DNA of 64,000 nt from Candidatus Cloacimonas acidaminovorans str. Evry (GCF_000146065.2 NC_020449.1:186001-250000), one strand, 5' to 3'; shown: positions 46,369 through 55,538, numbered from the stretch's first letter. The notes: a model not told the origin generated them from the letters alone. Numbers and translations: made by a program.

Positions 46369-47025
46369 TCATTTAGCGAGGGCAAGGAGCTTATAGAAAG
46401 GATCGGTAGCAGTATATACTTGGCTGATCCCAATCAGAACTGTTACGAGGTTTTTTTCAATCTTGACATTGGCTATATAGAGAAAGGCATCGCACTGGTT
46501 AGTCAGGATGATGTGGGGTAGCTCCGGATACTCCTTATCCAGAATGTGGGTAATGATCTTGTCATCATTCAGCTTGGCAGGGCTGGAATGGCTGTTGTCT
46601 CCTACTCCCTTATTCTGATCCTGAAGCTCGTATTGGAGTTTAGAGAGTGATAATAGTCCATTCTGCAGGTGTTCTGTACCGATAGCTGCATTAGCGATCT
46701 TGCTTCCCGTAACCACTCCATCCAGGATGTGATTACCATAGATGCAGTTGGTCTGCAGACCTCGGGCATCGAGCTTCCCAATAGTGCAGGTCTTGCCGCT
46801 GAACTGGCCTTGGGGATTACCGTGATCGTCCCAGAGCTCATAGAATCCGCAGTCGGCTTCAGCTTCAATGCTGATCTCATAGTATCCCGAGTTGGGAGTG
46901 GTTTCGATGAGCTTCTTGCCCTCTGGCCAAGATTGACCAGGCCTGAGCAGTCGGATATCGACTCCCGATTGAGGCTTCCGCTCGGTGCCCTCCATTGTAT
47001 AATAGCTGATGGCGAACTTGTACAT
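46369..47025 (-). CDS. Phage tail fibre or receptor-binding-like protein
   Basis: This 218-residue protein is the last gene of the phage operon, where host-recognition proteins usually lie. The N-terminal half is beta-rich (SGYYEISIEAEADCGFYELW). The middle reads GVVTGSKIANAAIGTEHLQN, a pattern common in tail fibres and spikes that form trimeric beta structures. The family is not firmly recognised. It starts 35 bases after the preceding gene. Confidence 0.5.
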   Translation of the reverse strand: MYKFAISYYTMEGTERKPQSGVDIRLLRPGQSWPEGKKLIETTPNSGYYEISIEAEADCGFYELWDDHGNPQGQFSGKTCTIGKLDARGLQTNCIYGNHILDGVVTGSKIANAAIGTEHLQNGLLSLSKLQYELQDQNKGVGDNSHSSPAKLNDDKIITHILDKEYPELPHIILTNQCDAFLYIANVKIEKNLVTVLIGISQVYTATDPFYKLLALAK

Positions 47026-47059
47026 TTATGCTCCTGTTGTGAGTATATAGTTATTAGGT

Positions 47060-47521
47060 TTATATTTGGGTTTGTCCTATCACCGTCTCGTCAGAGTCGG
47101 TGATAATGATGATGCCGAAGTCGATATAGCCGGGACTGCCTATGTATCTCGATTCCATACTGAACTTGACCTTAGTGGGATACTCGTGCAGATCATCCGG
47201 ACACTTGGGTAGTTGAGAGATCGTGACCGGGAACTGGCTGTTAATGCTGTTGTAGGCAGTGTATTCCAGATAGAGCTTACCGGGACCGAGGAGGAAGTTC
47301 ATCAGACCGTAGTATTCGGATGGGGCGAGCACCGCTTCCAAATCGAAGGAGTCCTCGCGGTATGCTTCCCTGCGGTGGATGACTGTGGGATCGTAAGCAT
47401 TCTTCTTCTCGATGCGGTATTTCTGGCTTGGATTGTACTCTACCTGTCCATTCTGACAGGTAAAATAATAGATGCCGTCATCAGCCCAGCGGATAAGCTT
47501 GAAACCCTTTATAACAGCCAT
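47060..47521 (-). CDS. Phage distal-tail protein, unknown function
   Basis: This 153-residue protein overlaps the end of the 495-residue tail gene by 13 bases. It reads as beta strands (DGIYYFTCQNGQVEYNPSQK) and is not assigned to a family. Position after the tape measure and hub-like genes suggests a distal-tail or baseplate component. Confidence 0.5.
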   Translation of the reverse strand: MAVIKGFKLIRWADDGIYYFTCQNGQVEYNPSQKYRIEKKNAYDPTVIHRREAYREDSFDLEAVLAPSEYYGLMNFLLGPGKLYLEYTAYNSINSQFPVTISQLPKCPDDLHEYPTKVKFSMESRYIGSPGYIDFGIIIITDSDETVIGQTQI

Positions 47522-48996
47522 GCTTTCACCTTGTATTCATCATCTATGTAGTTCCGCTCCAGTTCGGTTATCGCATAGATCTTATTCTGGATGCGCAGCT
47601 TGGACTGGAGAGAAAGGTTGTATTTACTGAGCTGATCGATGGTAGCTTCGCAGCTCCACTTGGAGTTATGAAAGTCGATCAGGTAGTCTTTAATCCTGCC
47701 TTGCAGTTGAGTTGTATCTCCTGCCAAGATATCCAGACAGTTAATCTCCGGCTTCTCCGGATTGCCCCGTTTGCTGACGAAGCTGACTACATCATCCGCA
47801 TCAATATCAATTATCGCACTGGTATAAGCATCCTTGTTCTTGAGCACAATACGTCCCTCGGGATCGGAGAAGATGGTGGCATTATAGAGCATAAGCATGG
47901 CCTGCAGAGCTTTTAGGTTATCGGTTTGCTCATCATTGTAGTTCTCATAGGCCTTGCCTGGAAACAGCATAGCCGGGAAGAGATTACCATGAAAATGAGC
48001 TTCGACCCAGTGGCCAATGTAATGACTGCTGCCATAGCTGCGGCCATCTATTAATCCTACGGATACTAATCCGGTATAGAGAGTAGTCTCGGAGATACCG
48101 TTCTCAATATAGAAGCCGATAAACTCATTGGAAGCGTTTTCCAGTGAAGCCAGATCTTCCACCCAGTCGGTCTTTTCATCATACTCAATAACAACAGGAC
48201 AGATGTTATTGAAGAACTTGTAGATGCGTCCACGATAACGGCCTTGGTATCTGGTCGTGGCAGGATTGGGATAAGTGGCTTTGATCACTTTCTTATAGGC
48301 AAATACAAAACTGATGCGGTTTACTACGGTATCGATCCTGAAGCCACAGAAAGGTCCCGGCCAGCCTGAGCTGTCATAACTGTAAGTCCAGCCACCGGTG
48401 GGGTTGGGAAATTGAATTAGGTCATCAAAGTCGATATGGGCAATGGTCATAGCGCTACCGGAACTGATGTTCAAAGTTGGGAGAGTGAACTGGTTGGAGT
48501 ATGGAATGCTGATCGGTATCTTCTGCTCTATGTCTTGTATAAAGTAGCCGAGTATCCATTGGGGTAGATAACCAGCTGTAAGCGAGTAATAGTGAGTAAG
48601 GTCGGAGAACAGGGATAGCAGCTTGATCTTATCGTAACAGGTGATCTTGAGCACTCCCGATGATACATCAAAGGATAGTTGTGATGTGTCTATAATACCT
48701 GTAAAGAATAATGAGTTATCCCGATAGACCCTAACCTCGAAGTGAGATATGTAACGCTCATGCTCATTGTTCCCACTGAGGATGTTCTCCTCTATCCAAG
48801 TAGTGGGAAAGCACTCAAAGACTAGCCGCTTGGGTTCTCTGCTGTAGTTGGAGACCGACTGCAGCTTATCGGCAGAGACAGATAGGCTGATGATGGCTCG
48901 GTTAGTAGCTGTATCTTCCAGGCTATGCTTGACCTGGTTATAGTCAGAAGCATCGGTCTTGCCTTGGATGAAGTCGATCTTGAAGAGGTTGGGCAT
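47509..48996 (-). CDS. Phage tail hub/baseplate-like protein
   Basis: This 495-residue protein starts on the TGATG overlap with the tape measure stop. Beta-rich throughout, with VRVYRDNSLFFTGIID and a C-terminal part ending in ITELERNYIDDEYKVKAWLL, it resembles tail-associated hub proteins that follow the tape measure in siphoviruses and contact the fibre. Assignment is by position and general character, not by a diagnostic motif. Confidence 0.55.
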   Translation of the reverse strand: MPNLFKIDFIQGKTDASDYNQVKHSLEDTATNRAIISLSVSADKLQSVSNYSREPKRLVFECFPTTWIEENILSGNNEHERYISHFEVRVYRDNSLFFTGIIDTSQLSFDVSSGVLKITCYDKIKLLSLFSDLTHYYSLTAGYLPQWILGYFIQDIEQKIPISIPYSNQFTLPTLNISSGSAMTIAHIDFDDLIQFPNPTGGWTYSYDSSGWPGPFCGFRIDTVVNRISFVFAYKKVIKATYPNPATTRYQGRYRGRIYKFFNNICPVVIEYDEKTDWVEDLASLENASNEFIGFYIENGISETTLYTGLVSVGLIDGRSYGSSHYIGHWVEAHFHGNLFPAMLFPGKAYENYNDEQTDNLKALQAMLMLYNATIFSDPEGRIVLKNKDAYTSAIIDIDADDVVSFVSKRGNPEKPEINCLDILAGDTTQLQGRIKDYLIDFHNSKWSCEATIDQLSKYNLSLQSKLRIQNKIYAITELERNYIDDEYKVKAWLL

Positions 48997-51974
48997 CAGA
49001 TCTCACTCCTGATCATCTTGCCGGTATCGGCTATCTCCGAGACCTTAACCGGATCATTGGAGAGTGGATCGACATTGACTTCGATGATGGGCTTGGAGTC
49101 CATGACTGTTTGCTTGAGAGAGACGATTTCATCTTTCAGGGCGGCGATCAGGTCGATCAGGGTATTCATACCGCCTCCGGAAGAGATAGTGCCACCGGCG
49201 GCATAATATGAGCCCAGGTTACTGGGAATAGGCACTGAGGGAACAGGCATACCCGCAAAGGCAAGCTTCACCTGTTCCAGAGGGGCAAAGTTGAGGAAGT
49301 CAAAGAGGTTCCTGCCCAAGGCCTTGACCCTATCTTTAGCGGTGACGTATTCATCACCCTCGGCTTCGATCAGGATGCCTCCCTGATTGTGGGAGGGCCC
49401 GGTTAAGAGACCACCAGTGGCTTTCTTCTCGAACTTGGTGGCATTGATCCTGGCGATGTTGGCTATGCCCGCAGCCATCGCAGCTGCAGCAGCCGCCACT
49501 GCCAGTCCGGGTCCCACTACAGGAATACCCACCATTGACTTATAGGCACCGATAGCGGCAGAGAATGTATCCACATAACCTTGAGCTATAGCCGAGGCTT
49601 TCCAAAGTTTGAAACCACGCTCGGTGTCCTTATCCTGAGCTGCAGCGAGGTCCCCGAAGATCTTGGAGACGCCACTGGAAACCTGAAGCTGGTAATTGGT
49701 TCTGAGAGTTTTCAGTGTCTCCTGCTTCTGCCGTTCGATTTCCTCTTCTGTATAGCCGGCTTCCAAGAGTTTGGATTTCATCTTCTCATAGTATCTATCC
49801 ACTTCCAGAAGCTGCTTGCTGTAGCTGTCACCTATATTATCGAGGTCACGAGAATAGAACTCGTCCCGGATATCCTGCAGTTCCTGCAGCTTGGCCTTCT
49901 CTTCATCTTGACGTTCTTGGAGCAGTTTGACGTGCCGGGCATCTATCTCTGCTATCTGAGCATGGATCAACTGCTGTTCCTGCTGAGGCAGGTTCTGCTG
50001 AGCCCAGGCATAATACTCTTCCATGCTCGCTTTGAGAGCAGTATAGGAATCGACTCCTAAGTTCTCCAGATTGGAGAAGTAATCGATCTCAGCCTTGTAT
50101 CTGGCTTGGACGGCATCCTTCTCTTTGGTAGTGATCTCGTTATCCTGCTGATTCTTCCAGGCATCAAGGTTCTCGATGGCCTGCTGTTCCGCTTCACTGC
50201 CCTCCTGAGTGAATTCCCTGATCAGAGCTAACCTTCTCTGGTATTCGGCTTCTATCTTCTCGGTCTCAGTTTGTCTCAGCCTGGCAAGGTCTTCCATCAA
50301 GCGTAACGCTTCCTTGCGTCTAGCTTCAGCTTCGGCAGCGGCTTGATTGGGTGTGGTGCTACCACCTCCACCGCCAGAACCACCAGTAGTTTGAAAACTC
50401 AGATCGGGAGCATCCAACATCGCTTGGCGATAAGCTTGACCTATCTGCTGCAGATCGTTCTTGGCAGCCTGCAGTTGTCCAGTTAATGCCCCAAAAGAGT
50501 TGATCCGTCTTTCTAACTTGAGCCACTCACCATCATTACCGAAGTAGGAAGCAGGATTGAAACCCATAGCGTTTTGATCACTGGTGAGGAACTCCCAATC
50601 CACAGATGCCTTCAATTGGTTCATCCGAGCATTAGCTGCATTGTAATCCGCTCGCTTCTCATCCAGTTCGATCTGGAGTTCAGCTACCTTCCTGATCTGG
50701 GCATTGTACTTCTCTCCATAAACTTCGGCTATCTTCTTCTGCACCAGTGCATCGGAAACTGCGCGCAAGGCGGTAGCTAGGTTATTATATGCTGCTGTCT
50801 CCAGATTGATATTGCCGAGATACTCGGAGTAGTTGTCATTCAAGGACTTGATGACATTCTTCATCTCCCTCTTATCTGCGGCTGTGAGAGAAGTAGCAGA
50901 ACGCAGTTCCAATAGCCTGGAAGCCAGTAAACTGAACTTCTCAGCTTCCACAGATACCTGCCGCTGGGCATCCTTGATCTCGTCATTCATACTTCTCTGA
51001 GCAACACTAACCTCATCGGTCTTAGTGGATGCTGCAGCCAGTCCAAAGCCCATGGCAGACAATGCACCCACCGCTATACCGATGATGCCAGCAACCGGGT
51101 TCATGGCTACCTGCAGGGCATGATAAGCCGCTGTCAGAGCAGTCACCGCAGTGGTAACAGTCCCGATCACTGGTATAGCGATTACTATCCCTGCTACGAA
51201 GCCCTTCATCACTGGAGACAGGCTGTTATAGGCATCCATCAGTAAGTGAAGCCCCTGCAAGAGAGGATTGATTAGAGTGGTCAGCATATCGCCTACTGTC
51301 TCCTGGATATCTCCCCAGGCATTAACATTCTGCAAACGCAGATCAGCCAGAGCAGTTGCTGTTCCGCCATAGTCCTCACCTAACTTCTCGACCAGATAGG
51401 ATACACCTTCTGTCTTCAGACGGGTATCATCCAGCTCGATGCCATATCTGCCCAGCATCTCGGTATGCCCATTCAGAGCCCGACCCATGAGATCAAAGGC
51501 AGATTCCACGCTCATCCCGGTAGCTTTATTGGCTTCGGTAAAGTCCAGCAGTACCGGCACAAGTTGTTGAATCTCATCTTTATTGAGTTTGAAAGTCTGG
51601 GAGAGTTTGGACATCAGAGATAGAAGCTTATCATCTTCAAAATTGGTCACAGACTGCATGGAGGATGCAAAATTGCCCATCTCACCAGCAGCTTCGCCAA
51701 AGGCTATCGAAGCCAAAGTCATGGCTTGTCTTTGTCCCAGTGAGGCATCGAGCAGACCATTCATAGACCTGACCAGACCTCCCACTACCTGCAGGACTCC
51801 ATCCACTGCGATCTTGACATCTCGAATGGTAGCCAATGCCTGTTCCGCAGTAATTTTCACAGCAGCAGGCTTCTCCACTGCAGACTGGGTGGACTCCGCC
51901 TCCTGCTTTACTTCGGCAAGCTTTAGTGAAGCATCATTAGTGACGAGGACGAGCTTAAATGTTAGGTCTGGCAT
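48996..51974 (-). CDS. Phage tail tape measure protein
   Basis: This 992-residue protein sets tail length and is ejected with DNA. It is the longest gene of the phage operon. The N-terminal third is helical with Ala-rich and Gln-rich segments. The centre has hydrophobic stretches (VMKGFVAGIVIAIPVIGTV and VAGIIGIAVGALSAMGFGL) that could insert into the host membrane. A long charged coiled coil follows (about 480-760, EAEARRKEALRLMEDLARLR), then a Gly/Ala region. At the usual 0.15 nm per residue a tail near 150 nm is expected (inference). A tail assembly chaperone lies upstream as usual. Confidence 0.85.
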   Translation of the reverse strand: MPDLTFKLVLVTNDASLKLAEVKQEAESTQSAVEKPAAVKITAEQALATIRDVKIAVDGVLQVVGGLVRSMNGLLDASLGQRQAMTLASIAFGEAAGEMGNFASSMQSVTNFEDDKLLSLMSKLSQTFKLNKDEIQQLVPVLLDFTEANKATGMSVESAFDLMGRALNGHTEMLGRYGIELDDTRLKTEGVSYLVEKLGEDYGGTATALADLRLQNVNAWGDIQETVGDMLTTLINPLLQGLHLLMDAYNSLSPVMKGFVAGIVIAIPVIGTVTTAVTALTAAYHALQVAMNPVAGIIGIAVGALSAMGFGLAAASTKTDEVSVAQRSMNDEIKDAQRQVSVEAEKFSLLASRLLELRSATSLTAADKREMKNVIKSLNDNYSEYLGNINLETAAYNNLATALRAVSDALVQKKIAEVYGEKYNAQIRKVAELQIELDEKRADYNAANARMNQLKASVDWEFLTSDQNAMGFNPASYFGNDGEWLKLERRINSFGALTGQLQAAKNDLQQIGQAYRQAMLDAPDLSFQTTGGSGGGGGSTTPNQAAAEAEARRKEALRLMEDLARLRQTETEKIEAEYQRRLALIREFTQEGSEAEQQAIENLDAWKNQQDNEITTKEKDAVQARYKAEIDYFSNLENLGVDSYTALKASMEEYYAWAQQNLPQQEQQLIHAQIAEIDARHVKLLQERQDEEKAKLQELQDIRDEFYSRDLDNIGDSYSKQLLEVDRYYEKMKSKLLEAGYTEEEIERQKQETLKTLRTNYQLQVSSGVSKIFGDLAAAQDKDTERGFKLWKASAIAQGYVDTFSAAIGAYKSMVGIPVVGPGLAVAAAAAAMAAGIANIARINATKFEKKATGGLLTGPSHNQGGILIEAEGDEYVTAKDRVKALGRNLFDFLNFAPLEQVKLAFAGMPVPSVPIPSNLGSYYAAGGTISSGGGMNTLIDLIAALKDEIVSLKQTVMDSKPIIEVNVDPLSNDPVKVSEIADTGKMIRSEI

Positions 51975-51992
51975 TATGCTTATTTTTAGTCA

Positions 51993-52020
51993 TTGACATT
52001 TTAAGTGTACGTGCTGTTTT
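51993..52020 (+). promoter_or_regulatory. Weak candidate promoter for the opposite-strand gene
   Basis: TTGACA (51993-51998) is perfect. A poor -10 (TGTTTT, 52015-52020) follows after 16 bases, 26 bases before the start codon. The only support is the -35 match and its place ahead of a gene that opposes the operon. Confidence 0.3.
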
Positions 52021-52045
52021 GTGCCAAATCACAAAGGAGTTCATC

Positions 52046-52309
52046 ATGTTACTAAAAGGTGAGTACAAGCATCTAGAAAGTGTGGTGGGACCAAAAACCA
52101 AAATTCTGTATCATATTGGGTTTGGAGAATTCCCAGATAAGGATACCCTTATCCCTGAATACCATGCAACGGTTTTCGATCTTAATGGATATCCAATTGA
52201 TCCTACAAAAAGGATTGTCTTGACTTATAATGAGTACCAAGCATTGCTTGATGATCCCAAGGAGAAGGACAAGATAGTAAATCAACTCGTAACTCAGTTC
52301 GATTTGTAA
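52046..52309 (+). CDS. Small opposite-strand gene inside the phage operon (moron-like)
   Basis: This 87-residue protein of unknown function lies on the plus strand in the gap between the second Dam-like gene and the tape measure gene, both on the minus strand. It starts MLLKGEYKHLESVVG and continues through YHATVFDLNGYPIDP to a helical C-terminus. An AAGGAG site lies six bases before the ATG at 52046, which I prefer to a start at 51959. Its last 16 bases overlap the methylase 3' end. Lower GC than the neighbours, its own promoter-like TTGACA and the inverted orientation fit a moron, an extra cargo gene. Confidence 0.65.
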   Translation: MLLKGEYKHLESVVGPKTKILYHIGFGEFPDKDTLIPEYHATVFDLNGYPIDPTKRIVLTYNEYQALLDDPKEKDKIVNQLVTQFDL

Positions 52310-53079
52310 TTCCTAATCAACAGTTCCGTCTCAGTTTGGAACGCTCCAGACACTGTGTACTGTGTCTCGACTTCATCAATGACGCAGCCATCGTATAGCT
52401 GTCTGATGTAAGGATCATTGTTGTAGGAGAGCAGGAACTTGCCCTTGATCTGTTTCAATACTTCGGCCAGCTCTTTATGCTGGTTGAAGGCGTCAGCATC
52501 TTCACGTTCGTAGAGGTACTCCTTGGTATAATAGGGAGGGTCCAGATAGAAGAACGTGTGGGGGTGGTCGAACCGGGATACGATCTTCTCCCAAGGTTGT
52601 TTTTCGATGATCACATGACGCAGGCGTTCCGAGGCTTCTTTCACCTTGTCCAGATTGCGGAGAGGCATGTACTTGTAGCCCTGATTGACGCAAAAGTTTT
52701 TACTGCGTGAGCCATAACTGCAGGCGAGGTTGTAGTAGAACTTGATTGCTCTCTCCAACTCGGTTCTAGGTTCATGCTTCATAAAGTTATCGAACATCTC
52801 CCTCGATACTAAGTACTGGTTCAACTCAGTCACAAACGCTTCAGGATGCTGTTTTATGTATCTCCAGAAGTTCACCAGATCGCCATTGATATCGTTATAG
52901 ACCTCAGTATAGCGGCTCTTCTTAGATAACTGCCAGTCTTCCTTGTTGGCACTCTTCCCGAACAGTATCCAGGCAGCACCGCCAAAGACTTCACAGTAGA
53001 TGTCATGCTTGGGGATAAGTGGCAGTATCTTCTTGCGTAAAATGCGCTTACCGCCAACCCAGGAGATGATGCTGTTCAT
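52294..53079 (-). CDS. DNA adenine methylase, D12 class (Dam-like), second copy
   Basis: This 261-residue D12-class N6-adenine methyltransferase begins ISWVGGKRILRKKILPLIP, where the family binds cofactor. Next come CEVFGGAAWIL as motif I and the catalytic FFYLDPPYYT. It starts on an ATGA overlap with the stop of a paralogous methylase. The two share layout but are clearly diverged, so they may recognise different sites. In phages such enzymes protect DNA from host restriction. Confidence 0.88.
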   Translation of the reverse strand: MNSIISWVGGKRILRKKILPLIPKHDIYCEVFGGAAWILFGKSANKEDWQLSKKSRYTEVYNDINGDLVNFWRYIKQHPEAFVTELNQYLVSREMFDNFMKHEPRTELERAIKFYYNLACSYGSRSKNFCVNQGYKYMPLRNLDKVKEASERLRHVIIEKQPWEKIVSRFDHPHTFFYLDPPYYTKEYLYEREDADAFNQHKELAEVLKQIKGKFLLSYNNDPYIRQLYDGCVIDEVETQYTVSGAFQTETELLIRNYKSN

Positions 53080-53891
53080 GAAATCCCCCTAATGTCTCTG
53101 GTTTTGGTCTTGATTTTGGAGTTCTCCTGCTCGGATTCTACAAGATCGAAGTTGGCGATGATCACTTCATTGAATTCGGACTTGCCTTCCTTGCGGTTGA
53201 TGCCCTTAGTGCGGGTAACGTGCTTGATATTAAAACTCTTGTATAGCTTGAGCACTTCCGGGTTGTCATCATAGCTGAGTATGAAACGTCCCTTGATGCC
53301 TTTTAGCTTCTTGCAGAGTTCCTCATGACTGAACTGCTTGGAGTTCTCGTAAGTATAACCAAGCATGTAGGGTGGGTCACAGTAGAAGAAATTGCTCTTG
53401 GTGTCATACTTCTCTATTACCTTCTCATAAGAGAGGTTCTCGATGATTACCATATCCAGGCGTCTGTGGAGTTCTTTGATACGTTCCAGGCGGTTATACA
53501 TACTGGAGGTGCCACGCTTCTGAGAGGTGCCGAAGCTGTCACCTTTGCTGCCAAATGATCTGGTTATCAGAAACATGAACCTGGCCGCCCGCTGTATCTC
53601 GGTTAATCCTTCCTGCTTGAGGATATCACCAAAAAGCTTGCGGCTGGCTACTAACCAGTCCAGTTCTTTGATCAGCTCATCAGGATGATACTTCACCTGC
53701 AGGAACAGGTTGACCAAGCGGTTATCCAGATCGTTATAGACCTCCAGCTCTCCCCACTTCTCTTTGTAGAGGAGCATCCAGGCAGCCCCACCGAAGGGCT
53801 CGATATACCCGGTGATATCCTTGGGGATAAAGGGAGCGATTACTTTCCGAAGCAGGCGTTTACCGCCTATCCAGCCGATGATGGCATCCAT
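53076..53891 (-). CDS. DNA adenine methylase, D12 class (Dam-like), first copy
   Basis: This 271-residue D12-class N6-adenine methyltransferase has IIGWIGGKRLLRKVIAPFIP at the N-terminus, YIEPFGGAAWML as motif I and the catalytic FFYCDPPYML. Its ATG overlaps the stop of the frameshifted tail chaperone (TAATG), and its own stop overlaps the next methylase start (ATGA). Two methylases between chaperone and tape measure is unusual, as that slot is normally empty. Confidence 0.88.
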   Translation of the reverse strand: MDAIIGWIGGKRLLRKVIAPFIPKDITGYIEPFGGAAWMLLYKEKWGELEVYNDLDNRLVNLFLQVKYHPDELIKELDWLVASRKLFGDILKQEGLTEIQRAARFMFLITRSFGSKGDSFGTSQKRGTSSMYNRLERIKELHRRLDMVIIENLSYEKVIEKYDTKSNFFYCDPPYMLGYTYENSKQFSHEELCKKLKGIKGRFILSYDDNPEVLKLYKSFNIKHVTRTKGINRKEGKSEFNEVIIANFDLVESEQENSKIKTKTRDIRGIS

Positions 53892-54342
53892 TATGCATCT
53901 CCATTTTGGTCGGTGATACAGATCCGAAGGTAAAGTTCGGGCAGAGTCATATTGTTGAAATCATCATTGGTGAAGCCCAGTTTACGCAAGATCATTTCGA
54001 ACCTCTCGAAGGGGTATTTGGAGACGCTGTTACCGCCAATCCGAAACTCCCGAGCCAGCTTGCGAACCTCTCTTTGTTGGCTCTGATATAGACGAAAAAA
54101 GCGGAGATATACTCCAGGGCTTCGAGGGCGTCCATTTCGTCAGGTTCTCTTCCTGAGATGATTTTTATCAGCTCTTTATCGGCTTCCGATTGGCTGATCA
54201 GTTCCAGCAATTCCACCTCACTGACCTTGGCTACCTGGCCGGAGAGGAAGTCCTCAAGCTTGGCTTTCAGGGTAGCATTGGAGATAGTGAGGCAGAGTAT
54301 TTGCCGCAGTTGGCTATAGCTGAGTTTGGGTTCTCGCTTCAT
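53891..54342 (-). CDS. Phage tail assembly chaperone, made in two forms by -1 frameshifting
   Basis: The zero frame gives a 116-residue helical protein ending at 53992. At codons 82-83 (TTT TTC) lies the slippery heptamer T TTT TTC. Shifting back one base gives a 150-residue protein that continues FRLYQSQQREVRKLAREFRI and ends NGDA, stopping at 53891 exactly where the next gene starts. The -1 extension is the more protein-like frame (YPFERFEMILRKLGFTNDDF), while the zero-frame tail is short and Ser/Pro-rich. A short and a long chaperone upstream of the tape measure is the lambda gpG/gpGT arrangement. The ATG has an AAAGGA ribosome site. Confidence 0.78.
54052..54100 (-). promoter_or_regulatory. 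Programmed -1 frameshift signal
   Basis: The slippery heptamer UUUUUUC covers 54100-54094. After a ten-base spacer, GAGCCA (54083-54078) can pair perfectly with UGGCUC (54057-54052) around a 20-base loop. A heptamer plus downstream stem at this distance is the usual signal for -1 ribosomal frameshifting. Confidence 0.7.
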
Positions 54343-54356
54343 AGAATAGTCCTTTT

Positions 54357-54599
54357 TCAGTTGCCGAAGAACATCTTGAAGGCAATGCCCAACAGCAAGA
54401 AGAACTGGGAGGTGGAGACGGACAGAAGTATCTTCATATTCGTCTCCACTCTCGCCATTCTGGTTACCAGTGACTTGCTGCTGTCACCATTGCCGTAGAT
54501 CTCCTCGTGCACTGAATCTATCTTTTCTTTGAGCACCCCACAGCCCGACAAGTCGTGCTGCGAGGACCCCGCGATTTCAGGTTTACATAGGCAATCCAT
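54357..54599 (-). CDS. Small coiled-coil membrane protein (XhlA-like)
   Basis: This 80-residue protein has a Cys-rich N-terminus (MDCLCKPEIAG), a coiled coil (KEKIDSVHEEIYG to TRMARVETNMKILL) and one C-terminal membrane helix (SQFFLLLGIAFKMFF). The layout resembles XhlA-type lysis helpers, but it lies between tail tube and chaperone. The ATG at 54599 has AAGGAA just upstream; a GTG at 54650 would add 17 residues. Confidence 0.5.
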   Translation of the reverse strand: MDCLCKPEIAGSSQHDLSGCGVLKEKIDSVHEEIYGNGDSSKSLVTRMARVETNMKILLSVSTSQFFLLLGIAFKMFFGN

Positions 54600-54642
54600 C
54601 TTGGTTCCTTGTTTTAGAGTGTAGTTGCGAAGTGCTGTTAGA

Positions 54643-55188
54643 TCAGACACCCGCAGGGATATCCTTGAGCAGGAAGATCTTGTTGGAAGTTACTCCGGAG
54701 AACTCAGTGGAAATGACTACATTGAAGAGGCCGTCAGCCTCTCCCGACCAGTCAACTGTCCAGCGGAGTCCGGTGAAGATCACAGCTCTGTCATACTCTT
54801 TGGAGACCACCACGATGGTGGTATCCTTGCTCATGAACAGAGTGCTTTCCAGGAAGTTCTTCTGCTTGGTGGATAGTCCGGAGATGTTGAGTTCGACCGT
54901 GCTGGTGCGCTTGCCCGGAATGGTATAGTTGCGGGTCTTGAGCTTGGTCAGCTTGGAGTCCGTCTTACCGGGCTTCTCGGCTAGTTCCCCGAGCAGATCG
55001 AAGTTGGTAGTCAGTTCCGTCTTGACCGAGCCTTGAGTGGCATACAGCGTATCGATGGAGGTCTGATCATAGGTGCCGATCCCGAAATAGACGAGATCAG
55101 CGACCAACACATCCATGAGCTTGCTGAAATTGAGATCAGCTTCGGTCATAGGGGCGGGATAAGTGGGTGGTATGATGGGATTGGGCAT
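54643..55188 (-). CDS. Probable phage major tail tube protein
   Basis: This 181-residue protein has beta-rich segments (STVELNISGLSTKQKNFLES, then TTIVVVSKEYDRAVIFTGLR) and no membrane helix. It lies between the capsid genes and the tail chaperone/tape measure, where the tail tube gene is expected, and its size fits. It starts on a TGATG overlap with the upstream gene. No sheath gene precedes it. Identity is inferred from place, size and strand pattern. Confidence 0.58.
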   Translation of the reverse strand: MPNPIIPPTYPAPMTEADLNFSKLMDVLVADLVYFGIGTYDQTSIDTLYATQGSVKTELTTNFDLLGELAEKPGKTDSKLTKLKTRNYTIPGKRTSTVELNISGLSTKQKNFLESTLFMSKDTTIVVVSKEYDRAVIFTGLRWTVDWSGEADGLFNVVISTEFSGVTSNKIFLLKDIPAGV

Positions 55189-55538
55189 CAGAACACCCCT
55201 CTGATCTTCTTGCCGATGCTAAAGAGCCATTTACGGTTGTGGAACACGTATTCGATGGCTCCTCCGATGGTGCCGAAGACCTTGAGGATGACATTCGTCT
55301 GCCTGGCCGGGAGGGACTTGGTGGCTCGCTCCACAGCCAGTTGTTTTTTAGCATAATCATCCAGGTCTTTGGTGGCAGGATTGATCTTGATGTCCTGGAT
55401 GATGTCCAGGATGATAGCCAGAGCCGAGTTGACCTTGGCCTTGTCGATCAGCTTCCCGGTGGTTCTGGAGATGATCCAGACCACCAGAGCCGAGATCAGA
55501 CCCAGGAAAAATTCCTGATTGGCAATAATGAAGTCCAT
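55188..55538 (-). CDS. Small phage membrane protein, possible holin
   Basis: This 116-residue protein has one clear N-terminal membrane helix (FFLGLISALVVWIISR), then a basic helical part (DDYAKKQLAVERATKSL) and a weakly hydrophobic C-terminus. A good ribosome site (AAGGAGT) precedes the ATG. A holin is possible because the endolysin is in the same operon, but it could also be a virion protein. It lies between capsid and tail tube genes. Confidence 0.42.
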   Translation of the reverse strand: MDFIIANQEFFLGLISALVVWIISRTTGKLIDKAKVNSALAIILDIIQDIKINPATKDLDDYAKKQLAVERATKSLPARQTNVILKVFGTIGGAIEYVFHNRKWLFSIGKKIRGVF

